Positions 22,585 through 30,318 of a stretch of 64,000 nt of DNA are shown in pieces. The stretch's first letter is position 1, and every line of letters starts with the position of its first letter. Under the pieces are notes generated by a model. The model saw nothing but the letters and a program-made list of their open reading frames with translations, ran no database searches and was not told the DNA's origin. Origin of the DNA: Woodsholea maritima DSM 17123 (GTDB taxonomy: Bacteria > Pseudomonadota > Alphaproteobacteria > Caulobacterales > Maricaulaceae); NCBI RefSeq assembly GCF_000382325.1, contig NZ_KB908056.1:1-64000 (forward strand), read 5' to 3'. The translations under genes were made by a program, and so were the position numbers.

Positions 22585-23868
22585 ATGAACGCGCTCAAAG
22601 CCAAACGCCCCCTGGGCTCGATGATGCGCCAGGGATGGGTGCTGGCTTTGCTGTTTGTGATCTATGCGATCAATCTGTTGGACCGCCAGATTATGGCCGT
22701 TTTGCAAGAGGCCATCAAACTCGATCTGGGGCTAAGCGATACCGAGCTCGCTCTGATGACCGGATTATCGTTCGCGATTTTTTATTCGGTGATGGGGCTT
22801 CCGATTGCCTGGCTCGCCGATCGCCACCCACGCACCTGGATCATCTCCATTTCCTGCGCGGTGTGGAGCCTGTTTACGGCGCTGTGCGGCCAGGCGCAGA
22901 ATTTCGCCACCCTGGCTCTGGCGCGCATTGGCGTGGGTATCGGTGAAGCGGGCGGGGTCGCCCCGGCCTATGCCCTATTGGCCGATTATTTCCCGCCGAA
23001 ACAACGCGGCATGGCCTATGGCGTTATGACGCTAGGCATTCCTGTCGGCGTAGCGCTCGGCACTGCCCTTGGCGCAACCATTGCCCACAGTTATGGCTGG
23101 CGTGCCGCCTTTATGGCCGCGGCTCTGCCCGGTTTGGTCATCGCGGTGGTTTTCCGCCTCACCGTGCGCGAGCCCAAGCGCGGCCAGTTTGACGATGACA
23201 GCGAAATAGCCTCACCGCCCAGCACCAATATTCTGTCTACCCTTAAAGGGTTTAAAGACAATGCGGCCCTGCGCTGGTTGTTCATCGCCAGTGCCCTGGC
23301 CTCCATCCCCAGCCAATCCTTCATGCATTGGTTCCCCTCTTTCCTTCAGCGCTCGCATGGCATGAGTTTAGAGCAAGTCGGCCATTACTACGCCCCGGTG
23401 TTGGGCTTAGGTGTGATGTGCGGGACGTTTTTGGGCGGGATCCTCGCTGATCGGCTGGCCAACACCTATCCCAAAGCCTATATATGGGTGCCTGCAGGCG
23501 CGCTGTTCTTGGCGATCCCCTTCTCGTTGATCACTTTGGCGATCCCCAGCTGGAGCATTGCACTTCTTAGTGCTTTCATCCCCTTTGCCTTGGCAACGGC
23601 CTGGATGGCCCCTGTTCTGGCAGCTCTACAAAGCCTGACCCGTCAGGATGAACGCGCCACGGCCTCTGCTTTTCTCCTCTTCCTCAACAATTTAATCGGC
23701 ATGGGCTTAGGGACTTTATTTGTCGGTGTCTTTGGCGATCTGTTCACGCCAATTCTGGGTGATCAGGCGCTTAGATTAGCGCTGGGCCTGATCCTTTTGG
23801 CCCTGCCTTTTGCGGGCTGGAGCTTTTTAAAAGCGGCTAAACACACCCCTACCCCAAAAAAGATTTGA
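22585..23868 (+). CDS. MFS transporter, spinster-like family
   Basis: The product is 427 residues with 12 predicted membrane helices. 'YAINLLDRQIMAVLQEAIK' in the first helix, 'GLPIAWLADRHPRTWIIS' (loop 2-3 motif A) and 'ARIGVGIGEAGGVAPAYALL' are typical of the spinster-related branch of the major facilitator superfamily. Its ligand cannot be predicted. A 160-base region before it (22425-22584) likely holds its promoter and that of the divergent VOC gene. Confidence 0.85.
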   Translation: MNALKAKRPLGSMMRQGWVLALLFVIYAINLLDRQIMAVLQEAIKLDLGLSDTELALMTGLSFAIFYSVMGLPIAWLADRHPRTWIISISCAVWSLFTALCGQAQNFATLALARIGVGIGEAGGVAPAYALLADYFPPKQRGMAYGVMTLGIPVGVALGTALGATIAHSYGWRAAFMAAALPGLVIAVVFRLTVREPKRGQFDDDSEIASPPSTNILSTLKGFKDNAALRWLFIASALASIPSQSFMHWFPSFLQRSHGMSLEQVGHYYAPVLGLGVMCGTFLGGILADRLANTYPKAYIWVPAGALFLAIPFSLITLAIPSWSIALLSAFIPFALATAWMAPVLAALQSLTRQDERATASAFLLFLNNLIGMGLGTLFVGVFGDLFTPILGDQALRLALGLILLALPFAGWSFLKAAKHTPTPKKI

Positions 23869-23949
23869 ACCCTTTTGCCTTTCGCGCGTCTTTGTCTTGA
23901 CCCCTGATCACTTTGGGGCAAAGAAGATGATGTGCTGGGGAGACGCATC

Positions 23950-24438
23950 ATGCAGTCCATGCTTTTTATCCGTGCGTTATTGATCGCCCCCTTCTTTGCG
24001 GTATCTGTCGCGGCCTGTCATGGCGACCGGGTAAAAGCGCCCCCGCCCGGCGATGACCCGGCAATCCTACCCATTGCGCCTGCGGCCATAACCCTGGATC
24101 GTCAGGGTGCGCATCTTTACGCCACTATGATCATGGCCCCCCAGCCGGGTTTGGGCATGGATGTGGAGATGGAATCCGCGCTTCATATGTTGGCCGGGCT
24201 TTTGGATGGCGAAGGGCTGAGTTATGAGGATGTCATCACCTTGCATGTCTATGTGCGCGGCATCCCCACGCCCATGGATACGCAAACCCTCGCCCATGCC
24301 TATTACCGCACGGCGGGCCATACGCTTGATGTTGGCCCACGTCTTCGCATCATAGGGGTGAGCGAGCTTCCGCTTGCCGAGGCACGCGTGGCGCTCGATG
24401 CCGTCATTCAAGCCCCGGAGCCCGCAAATCCTGCCTGA
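23950..24438 (+). CDS. RidA/YjgF-like lipoprotein
   Basis: The product is 162 residues from ATG 23950, with GGGGAGACG just upstream. The signal 'APFFAVSVAAC' ends with a probable lipid cysteine. The rest reads like the RidA fold ('LDRQGAHLYATMIMAP', 'HMLAGLLDGEGLSYEDVITL', 'LHVYVRG', 'LPLAEARVALDAVIQA'), normally a cytosolic enamine/imine deaminase. The catalytic arginine of RidA is not clearly placed, so activity is uncertain. An exported form is unusual. purB begins 28 bases later. Confidence 0.75.
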   Translation: MQSMLFIRALLIAPFFAVSVAACHGDRVKAPPPGDDPAILPIAPAAITLDRQGAHLYATMIMAPQPGLGMDVEMESALHMLAGLLDGEGLSYEDVITLHVYVRGIPTPMDTQTLAHAYYRTAGHTLDVGPRLRIIGVSELPLAEARVALDAVIQAPEPANPA

Positions 24439-24466
24439 TGGCAGGCGCTTTATAAGGCCCTCGCCC

Positions 24467-25768
24467 ATGATCCCTCGCTATACCCGCCCTGAGATGGAAG
24501 CCATTTGGTCGCCTCAGGCGAAATACCGTATCTGGTTTGAAATCGAAGCCCACGCCACCGATAAGCTGGCCGAGTTGGGCGTCGTGCCCTTAAGTGCCGC
24601 CAAGGCCGTGTGGACCGCCAAAGATGTCGAGTTTGACGTCGCGCGCATTGATGAAATCGAAGCCGAAGTGAAGCACGATGTCATCGCCTTCCTGACCCAT
24701 TTGGCCGAACATGTTGGCGAGGATGCCCGCTTCGTCCACCAGGGTCTGACCTCCTCTGATGTTTTGGATACCTGCCTGGCCGTTCAGTTAAAGCGCGCCT
24801 CGGATCTTTTGCTTGAGGCGATGGATAAAGTCCTCGCCGCGCTAAAAACTCGCGCGATGGAACATAAAAACACCATTTGTATCGGGCGCAGCCATGGCAT
24901 TCATGCCGAACCGACCACGATGGGTCTGAAATTCGCCCGCTTCTATGCTGAATTTGCCCGCAACCGCGAGCGTCTGGTGCGTGCGCGTGAGGAGATTGCG
25001 ACCTGCGCCATTTCTGGTGCGATCGGAACCTTCGCCAATGTCGATCCCCAGGTCGAAGCCCATGTCGCCGAGAAAATGGGCCTCAGCGTTGAGCCGGTTT
25101 CAACCCAGGTTATTCCGCGCGACCGCCACGCCAATTATTTTGCCGTTTTAGGCCTGATTGCCTCGGCCATTGAAAATATCGCCGTCGAAGTGCGCCACCT
25201 TCAACGCTCTGAAGTGCGTGAAGCCCAGGAATATTTCTCCAAGGGGCAAAAGGGCTCCTCGGCCATGCCGCATAAGCGCAATCCGATCCTGACCGAGAAT
25301 TTGACCGGCCTGGCGCGCTTGGTGCGCTCAGCCGTTGTTCCAGCGATGGAAAATGTCGCCCTGTGGCATGAGCGCGATATCTCGCACTCCTCCGTGGAGC
25401 GCGGCATTGGCCCGGACGCGACCGCGCATCTACACTTCGCCCTGATGCGCACAGCATCCATGATCGAAAGCCTGATCGTGCATGAAGATCGCTGCCGGGA
25501 AAATCTCGAAGCCTATGGCGGTATCCACAATTCACAGCGCGTTCTGCTGGCCCTGACCCAAGCAGGGGCCTCTCGCGAGGATTCCTATCGCCTGGTGCAA
25601 CGCAATGGCATGAAGACCTGGGATGAAGGCGGGCAATTGGTCGAGCATTTGAAAAATGACGCCGATGTCACCGCCCTATTAAGCGTTGAAACCATCGAAA
25701 GCCTGTTTGATGAGGCCTATCATCTCAAACATGTCGATACGATTTTCAATCGCGTTTTTGCCGATTAA
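24467..25768 (+). CDS. purB: Adenylosuccinate lyase
   Basis: The product is 433 residues from the ATG at 24467, the usual start 'MIPRYTRPEMEAIWSPQAKY'. Signature regions: 'HQGLTSSDVLDT', 'GRSHGIHAEPTTMGLKFARF' (catalytic His), and the fumarase/lyase signature 'GSSAMPHKRNPI'. It cleaves adenylosuccinate and SAICAR to release fumarate in purine synthesis. It works in the same pathway as purC, purS, purQ and purL 3 kb downstream. Confidence 0.96.
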   Translation: MIPRYTRPEMEAIWSPQAKYRIWFEIEAHATDKLAELGVVPLSAAKAVWTAKDVEFDVARIDEIEAEVKHDVIAFLTHLAEHVGEDARFVHQGLTSSDVLDTCLAVQLKRASDLLLEAMDKVLAALKTRAMEHKNTICIGRSHGIHAEPTTMGLKFARFYAEFARNRERLVRAREEIATCAISGAIGTFANVDPQVEAHVAEKMGLSVEPVSTQVIPRDRHANYFAVLGLIASAIENIAVEVRHLQRSEVREAQEYFSKGQKGSSAMPHKRNPILTENLTGLARLVRSAVVPAMENVALWHERDISHSSVERGIGPDATAHLHFALMRTASMIESLIVHEDRCRENLEAYGGIHNSQRVLLALTQAGASREDSYRLVQRNGMKTWDEGGQLVEHLKNDADVTALLSVETIESLFDEAYHLKHVDTIFNRVFAD

Positions 25769-25825
25769 GACCTTATTTCCCCTATCGGATCGCCGATAGG
25801 GGACATTTTTGACGAGAACTTTACC

Positions 25826-26290
25826 ATGTCTCAGCCCCCTTTACCTCAAACCGGGACCTGCCGCTGCGGTGCGGTAGAGATAGAGGTTTCCGCCCAGCCG
25901 CTGATGACGGCGGCCTGTCATTGCCGGGGCTGTCAAAAGATGAGCGCCAGTGCTTTCTCCCTCACCGCCATGATCCCCAGCGCCGGCTTTAAAGTCACCA
26001 AAGGCACCCCTGTGAAGGGCGGCCTTCAAGGCCCGCAGCTGGATCATTTTTGTTGCCCAGAGTGCAAAAGCTGGATGTTCACCCGGATTACCGGCCTCCC
26101 TGACTTCGTCAATGTGCGCCCAACCCTGTTTGAGGATCTCAGCTGGGCCACGCCCTTCATTGAAACCATGACCAGCGCTAAGCTCAACTGGGTCAATCTT
26201 CCTGTTGAGCATAGTTTCGATGGCTTTCCGCCGGTGGAAGACTATATGGCGTTGATCACAGCCTATAGCGCGGCCCACACACGCGCGTGA
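25826..26290 (+). CDS. GFA family protein (glutathione-dependent formaldehyde-activating-like)
   Basis: The product is 154 residues. Zinc ligands of the GFA/CENP-V fold are visible: 'GTCRCGAVEIE' (Cys-x-Cys), 'AACHCRGCQKM' (Cys-x-Cys-x-x-Cys) and 'HFCCPECKSWMFTR' (Cys-Cys-x-x-Cys). The sequence 'CHCRGCQKMSASAFS' is typical. The formaldehyde role is known only for the type protein; here the substrate is unknown. It lies 57 bases after purB. Confidence 0.9.
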   Translation: MSQPPLPQTGTCRCGAVEIEVSAQPLMTAACHCRGCQKMSASAFSLTAMIPSAGFKVTKGTPVKGGLQGPQLDHFCCPECKSWMFTRITGLPDFVNVRPTLFEDLSWATPFIETMTSAKLNWVNLPVEHSFDGFPPVEDYMALITAYSAAHTRA

Positions 26291-26380
26291 GGGCCCCCTC
26301 CCCGCGTCGTTTGAGAGTCGTTTGAGACTGGCCAGAGGGAGCGTTAGCTTTTAAACCATCCCTAGATTTGGGAGTGCGTT

Positions 26381-26785
26381 ATGCGAAACTGGCTTCTCGC
26401 CCTATTGATCGGTTTGGGAATATGCCTGGGCGTATCTGGCACCAGCCAGGCCCAGGACGAGGCGCGCATCGCGGGCGTGCTCTTTCGCTCCACCTGGTGC
26501 CCCCCCTGCCATATCCTTGAGCCGAGATTGAATGCAGCCAAGCGCGACTATCAGGGTCGCATCCATTTTGTGCGCTTTGATTTCAGCTTTCGCGATGAAG
26601 AGACCTTGCGCGATCAAGCCCGCGCCGAGGGCTTGGTCGGGGTGTTTAATCATTACCAAAACCAGCTGGGCGTCCTGGTATTGATGGACCGCGATAGCGG
26701 ACAAGTCCTGGAAGTGATCACCGCACGCTATAGCGCCGAGGATATTGAGGATGCGTTTGAACGCGCCCTCGCCTGGCAAGGCTAA
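26381..26785 (+). CDS. Exported thioredoxin-fold protein with a CPPC motif
   Basis: The product is 134 residues. Residues 1-24 are a Sec signal ('LLALLIGLGICLGVSGTSQA', no cysteine lipobox). The active site is 'FRSTWCPPCHILEP', followed by a short thioredoxin-like fold. CPPC is more common in disulfide reductases of the TlpA/ResA group than the CGPC of thioredoxin. It acts in the periplasm, possibly in heme or copper protein assembly. Its stop shares bases with the stop of a decayed glutathione S-transferase on the opposite strand. Confidence 0.85.
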   Translation: MRNWLLALLIGLGICLGVSGTSQAQDEARIAGVLFRSTWCPPCHILEPRLNAAKRDYQGRIHFVRFDFSFRDEETLRDQARAEGLVGVFNHYQNQLGVLVLMDRDSGQVLEVITARYSAEDIEDAFERALAWQG

Positions 26786-26996
26786 GAATAACGATAATCG
26801 GCCGTGATCTGACCGGCCGTGCGCACTTCAGCCTCATGGGGTTCATCGCGCCAAGGCTCCTTCAGGCCCGCCTCATACCACTCCACCATCGCCGGTAAAG
26901 CCAGCATGCGCGCGACATAGTCTTGCGCGACTTGACTTAACGCGGGGCTTTAAGTCTGAGCACGAAATACCACAGGGGCCTTGATCACAGGTCGAC
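26782..26996 (-). pseudogene. 3' remnant of a glutathione S-transferase
   Basis: On the minus strand the frame ending at TAG 26782 reads 'QVAQDYVARMLALPAMVEWY' and then 'LKEPWRDEPHEAE', the classic C-terminal end of a bacterial glutathione S-transferase. Just upstream, in the same frame, 'IKAPVVFRAQT' matches the 'FAPVVFRF-TYG' segment of the family but is cut by an in-frame TAA. Everything before it is missing, because the DCC-family gene ends at 26998. The gene was lost by truncation and a stop. Confidence 0.7.
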
Positions 26997-26997
26997 T

Positions 26998-27459
26998 TTA
27001 CGTGACAAGGCGCGCTTTGAGCCGCGCATCCGGTAAGGCGCACATATCCGCACGCCCAAACCAGCGCACACGGTTTCGTGCCAGCACACCATAGACATAA
27101 TCAAGGACACGAAGAGGGAAAAGCTGCGCACAGCGCGCAAGAATGGCCCAGCCCCCGGCAAGCCTTTGGCCCAGGAAAATCATCGCACTGGCATGGGTAT
27201 AGACATGGCCCTGGTGCAGGACCATCCAGGTTTGCGGATCTTCAGCGCTTAATCCAGCACGTTCCAAAAGGGCAATGCCCAAGGGCGATTGGATCGTCGC
27301 GATACGAATACAATCATCGCCATCATGCTGGCTAAGCGTTCGCGCGCCCCAGCTACAGACCGCACACGCCCCATCCATAACCGCCAAGCATCGCCCGCCC
27401 TCAATTGAACTGAGGTCCAATCCGTCAAGATTGATCAGGCGATGCCGCAGCGATTGCAT
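26998..27459 (-). CDS. DCC family thiol-disulfide oxidoreductase-like protein (DUF393)
   Basis: The product is 153 residues. The motif 'VMDGACAVCSWGART' (Asp-x-x-Cys-x-x-Cys) is the family's hallmark; C-terminally 'LDYVYGVLARNRVRWFG' is also typical (D-x-x-Y...R). Members are thought to be thioredoxin-like. No signal peptide. It ends directly beside the glutathione S-transferase remnant and starts 7 bases after the stop of the upstream DUF1476 gene, so the two are probably cotranscribed. Confidence 0.85.
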   Translation of the reverse strand: MQSLRHRLINLDGLDLSSIEGGRCLAVMDGACAVCSWGARTLSQHDGDDCIRIATIQSPLGIALLERAGLSAEDPQTWMVLHQGHVYTHASAMIFLGQRLAGGWAILARCAQLFPLRVLDYVYGVLARNRVRWFGRADMCALPDARLKARLVT

Positions 27460-27465
27460 CAGATA

Positions 27466-27786
27466 TTAAGCCGCAGAGACTTGCGCACGCGCCTCAATCA
27501 TCAAATCAGCCATCTGACGGCGGATCTGATGCTCAGACTGGTCCACATTCTTCGCGGCCAAATCACCTGAGACTTTACGGAAGACGTCTTCTTCGCCAAC
27601 TTCTTCGAAATCGGATTTGACGACTTCAGCGGCATAGGCATTAGCCTCATCGCCAGAAAGGCCCATCAGCTCAGCAGCCCAAAGGCCCAACAGCTTGTTG
27701 CGACGCGCAACAGCTTTGAACTCAAGGTCTTGATCATGGGCAAATTTGTTTTCAAACGCGCTTTCGCGATCATCCAAGCCTGACAT
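27466..27786 (-). CDS. DUF1476 protein, zeta-type F1-ATPase inhibitor
   Basis: The product is 106 residues from ATG 27786, the conserved start 'MSGLDDRESAFENKFAHDQD'. The family (PF07345) includes the zeta subunit that inhibits the F1 part of ATP synthase in alphaproteobacteria. The N-terminal inhibitory helix and the core 'LEFKAVARRNKLLGLWAAEL' followed by 'MGLSG' are intact. It would stop wasteful ATP hydrolysis in the cytoplasm. It is paired with a divergent paralogue upstream at 27963-28280. Confidence 0.9.
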   Translation of the reverse strand: MSGLDDRESAFENKFAHDQDLEFKAVARRNKLLGLWAAELMGLSGDEANAYAAEVVKSDFEEVGEEDVFRKVSGDLAAKNVDQSEHQIRRQMADLMIEARAQVSAA

Positions 27787-27962
27787 GGGCGCACTCCATA
27801 GATAAGGATCTTCTCTTGATCTTCTACTTAGAATGCGGCGCGCGGGAAAGCAATTCACGAACCTGTATGCCAGCGTCTGGAAACAGTGATTTTTTTATAA
27901 AGAAACGGTCATCCAAAGGGTGAGGCTTGCTTGCAAAACGATCTAGGCCTCACCCCTTTGGC

Positions 27963-28280
27963 CTAGGACACCATCAACTCGCCATAGGCTTCGCTCATGG
28001 TTTCATCGATAAATTTTTGAATTTGACGATCTGACATCTCCACCCCATGGGTGTGGAAATCGGCTTTGAGTTTTGCGAACAGGCTGCCCTGCCCGCCGGC
28101 GATATTGGCGCTTAACACCTCATCGGCATAACTTAAGACATCCGCACCTGTGCGCCCCATCAGGCGCGCGGCACGCCGGCCAATTTTTTTGTTCCGGCGC
28201 ATTTTAGCTTTAAATTCCAAACTTTGTTCATGGCCAAATTGATTAGAGAAGGCCATCGCACGATCTTTAAAGGCTTTCAT
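27963..28280 (-). CDS. Second, divergent DUF1476 protein
   Basis: The product is 105 residues. It aligns with the neighbour over its length ('RAMAFSNQFGHEQSLEFKAK', 'RAARLMGRTGADVLSYADEV'), so the two genes arose by duplication. The first N-terminal residues differ ('MKAFKDRA' instead of 'MSGLDDRE'), which is where zeta proteins contact F1, so it may have a different target or strength. It lies 176 bases upstream of the other copy. Confidence 0.85.
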   Translation of the reverse strand: MKAFKDRAMAFSNQFGHEQSLEFKAKMRRNKKIGRRAARLMGRTGADVLSYADEVLSANIAGGQGSLFAKLKADFHTHGVEMSDRQIQKFIDETMSEAYGELMVS

Positions 28281-28450
28281 TCACGCTTGCTCCTCTGCCA
28301 GTGCAAGCGCTTCTTTTATACAACTCCTCTTAAATGCGTGTTTCTAAACTTGATTAATATTACTTTGTGCATTTGCGCCGTACAAAGAGGCTTTTCAACA
28401 GCGCGCCGATATTGCGAGGGCGAACGCTTCGGAGTAACGTCTGGCCTTAA

Positions 28451-28490
28451 AAAGCGGCCCAGGATCTGATTTAAATCATCTGGGCCGTTT
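28451..28490 (+). terminator. Terminator-like hairpin upstream of purC
   Basis: cggcccag-gatctgatttaaatcat-ctgggccg forms an 8 bp stem with a few further pairs, followed by tttcgtcttt. No gene on the plus strand precedes it. It could end a short leader or small RNA starting in 28290-28400, or act as an attenuator for the purine operon. The rest of 28281-28621 holds no gene I can support. Confidence 0.4.
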
Positions 28491-28621
28491 CGTCTTTATT
28501 CGGGCGGGAGAAGCCCGGTGGTGCCGAACAGATCGGACCTCACCCCCCTTCACCGCCCCTCATGCGGGCGCACGCGCGAGCTTTCGAGGCATGCCCGCCA
28601 ACCACGGAGCGCCCAAGGCCC

Positions 28622-29386
28622 ATGTCCCGCGGAAAAAAACTCTACGAAGGCAAAGCCAAAATTCTGTATGAAGGTCCAGAACCTGGCACCTTGATCCAGC
28701 ATTTCAAAGATGATGCGACGGCGTTCAACGCCAAGAAGAAAGCCACTTTGGAAGGCAAGGGCGTTCTGAACAATCGGATTTCAGAACACGTCATGGGCCA
28801 TCTGACCCGGATGGGCATTCCCAACCATTTCATCAAACGCCTGAATATGCGCGAGCAATTGGTCCATCAGGTGGAGATCATCCCCCTGGAGGTGGTGATC
28901 CGCAATGTCGCCGCCGGCTCCATCGCCAAACGCTTTGGCCTGGATGAAGGCGAAGAGCTGCCGCGCACGATTGTTGAGTTTTATTATAAAGACGATGCGC
29001 TCGATGACCCTATGGTCTCAGAAGACCATATCACCGCCTTTGGCTGGGCCAGCCATGGCGAGCTCGATGAGATGGTCGCCATGTCTTTACGCGTCAATGA
29101 TATCTGCTCAGGCCTGTTTGCGGCGGTCGGCATTCGCTTGATCGACTTCAAGCTGGAATTTGGGCGTCAGTTTGACGAAGACCAGCTGACCCGCGTGATC
29201 CTGGCTGATGAAATCTCACCGGATAATTGCCGTTTGTGGGATATGGCCACCAATGAAAAGATGGACAAGGATCGCTTCCGCCGCGATCTGGGCAATGTCA
29301 CCGAGGCCTATGCCGAGGTGGCCCGCCGTCTGGGCATTATGAAAGAAAACCAAGTTTTGACTGACACGAATGAGGCCGGCAAATGA
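28622..29386 (+). CDS. purC: SAICAR synthetase (phosphoribosylaminoimidazole-succinocarboxamide synthase)
   Basis: The product is 254 residues from ATG 28622, with the conserved start '[18 protein letters not shown]'. Further landmarks: '[19 protein letters not shown]' and '[20 protein letters not shown]', '[14 protein letters not shown]'. It joins CAIR and aspartate using ATP, the step that feeds PurB. It is first in the operon purC-purS-purQ-purL; its stop overlaps the purS start by ATGA. Confidence 0.96.
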   Translation: MSRGKKLYEGKAKILYEGPEPGTLIQHFKDDATAFNAKKKATLEGKGVLNNRISEHVMGHLTRMGIPNHFIKRLNMREQLVHQVEIIPLEVVIRNVAAGSIAKRFGLDEGEELPRTIVEFYYKDDALDDPMVSEDHITAFGWASHGELDEMVAMSLRVNDICSGLFAAVGIRLIDFKLEFGRQFDEDQLTRVILADEISPDNCRLWDMATNEKMDKDRFRRDLGNVTEAYAEVARRLGIMKENQVLTDTNEAGK

Positions 29387-29625
29387 AAGCGCGCATCCAC
29401 GTATTCTTGAAAGACGGTGTCTTGGACCCGCAAGGCGAAGCCATTTCCGGCTCTTTGAAGCATTTGGGCTTTGAAGGCGTGGGCAGTGTGCGTCAAGGCA
29501 AGCTCATCGAAGTTGAGCTTCATACCGCCGACGCCGAAGCCGCCCATGACCAGGTCAAGGCGATGTGCGACAAGTTGCTGGCCAATCCGGTGATTGAAAA
29601 TTACTCGATCGAGCTTTCGGCTTAA
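29383..29625 (+). CDS. purS: Phosphoribosylformylglycinamidine synthase subunit PurS
   Basis: The product is 80 residues, as expected for PurS: '[20 protein letters not shown]', '[20 protein letters not shown]'. PurS holds PurQ and the small PurL together in the FGAM synthetase complex, replacing the N-terminal part of the large PurL of enterics. The start overlaps purC by four bases; purQ starts 27 bases later. Confidence 0.95.
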   Translation: MKARIHVFLKDGVLDPQGEAISGSLKHLGFEGVGSVRQGKLIEVELHTADAEAAHDQVKAMCDKLLANPVIENYSIELSA

Positions 29626-29652
29626 TCCCTAACGGACGAGGACAGTTTCGCG

Positions 29653-30318
29653 ATGAAAACCGCAGTCATCGTCTTTCCGGGCTCCAATTGTGATCGCGAT
29701 GCCGCGATGGCCTTGGAGGCCGTAACCGGAAAAGCTCCCCTGATGGTCTGGCATGGCGACAGTCAATTGCCCGACGGTCTCGACTTCATCATGGTCCCCG
29801 GCGGGTTCTCCTATGGGGATTATCTGCGCTCTGGCGCGGTCGCCTCGCGCTCACCCGTCATGCAGGATCTGGTCAAAAAGGCCGAAGCCGGCGTGCCGGT
29901 TCTGGGCGTGTGCAATGGCTTTCAGATCCTGACCGAAGCGGGGCTGTTACCCGGTGCCTTGATGCGTAATGCGGGCCTACGCTTTGTGTGTGAACCCGCC
30001 CCGCTGACCATCGAAAACCACAATTCTGCTTTCACCCATGCCTATGGGGATCGTAAAGACGTGGTCTTCCCGATCGCCCACCATGACGGTAATTTCTTTG
30101 CCGATCAGGCGACCTTGGACCGCATCGAAGGCGAAGGTCAGGTGATTTTGCGCTATCGCAAGAACCCCAATGGCTCGATGCGAGATATTGCCGGTGTCAG
30201 CAATGAAAAGGGCAATGTGCTGGGCATGATGCCCCACCCAGAGCGCGCGATTGATGCCCATCATGGCGGCACCGATGGCCTTGCGCTGTTTGAAAGCATT
30301 TTGGGAGGCCTCAAATAA
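29653..30318 (+). CDS. purQ: FGAM synthase glutamine amidotransferase subunit PurQ
   Basis: The product is 221 residues. '[20 protein letters not shown]' begins the class I glutamine amidotransferase domain; '[20 protein letters not shown]' holds the nucleophile cysteine; '[11 protein letters not shown]' holds the catalytic His and Glu. It supplies ammonia from glutamine to PurL. The stop overlaps the purL start (TAATG). Confidence 0.96.
   Translation: MKTAVIVFPGSNCDRDAAMALEAVTGKAPLMVWHGDSQLPDGLDFIMVPGGFSYGDYLRSGAVASRSPVMQDLVKKAEAGVPVLGVCNGFQILTEAGLLPGALMRNAGLRFVCEPAPLTIENHNSAFTHAYGDRKDVVFPIAHHDGNFFADQATLDRIEGEGQVILRYRKNPNGSMRDIAGVSNEKGNVLGMMPHPERAIDAHHGGTDGLALFESILGGLK

Noticed and set aside
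28281-28621. tRNA gene or purine riboswitch before purC
   Set aside because: No cloverleaf and no purine aptamer core could be drawn; only the terminator-like hairpin is supported.
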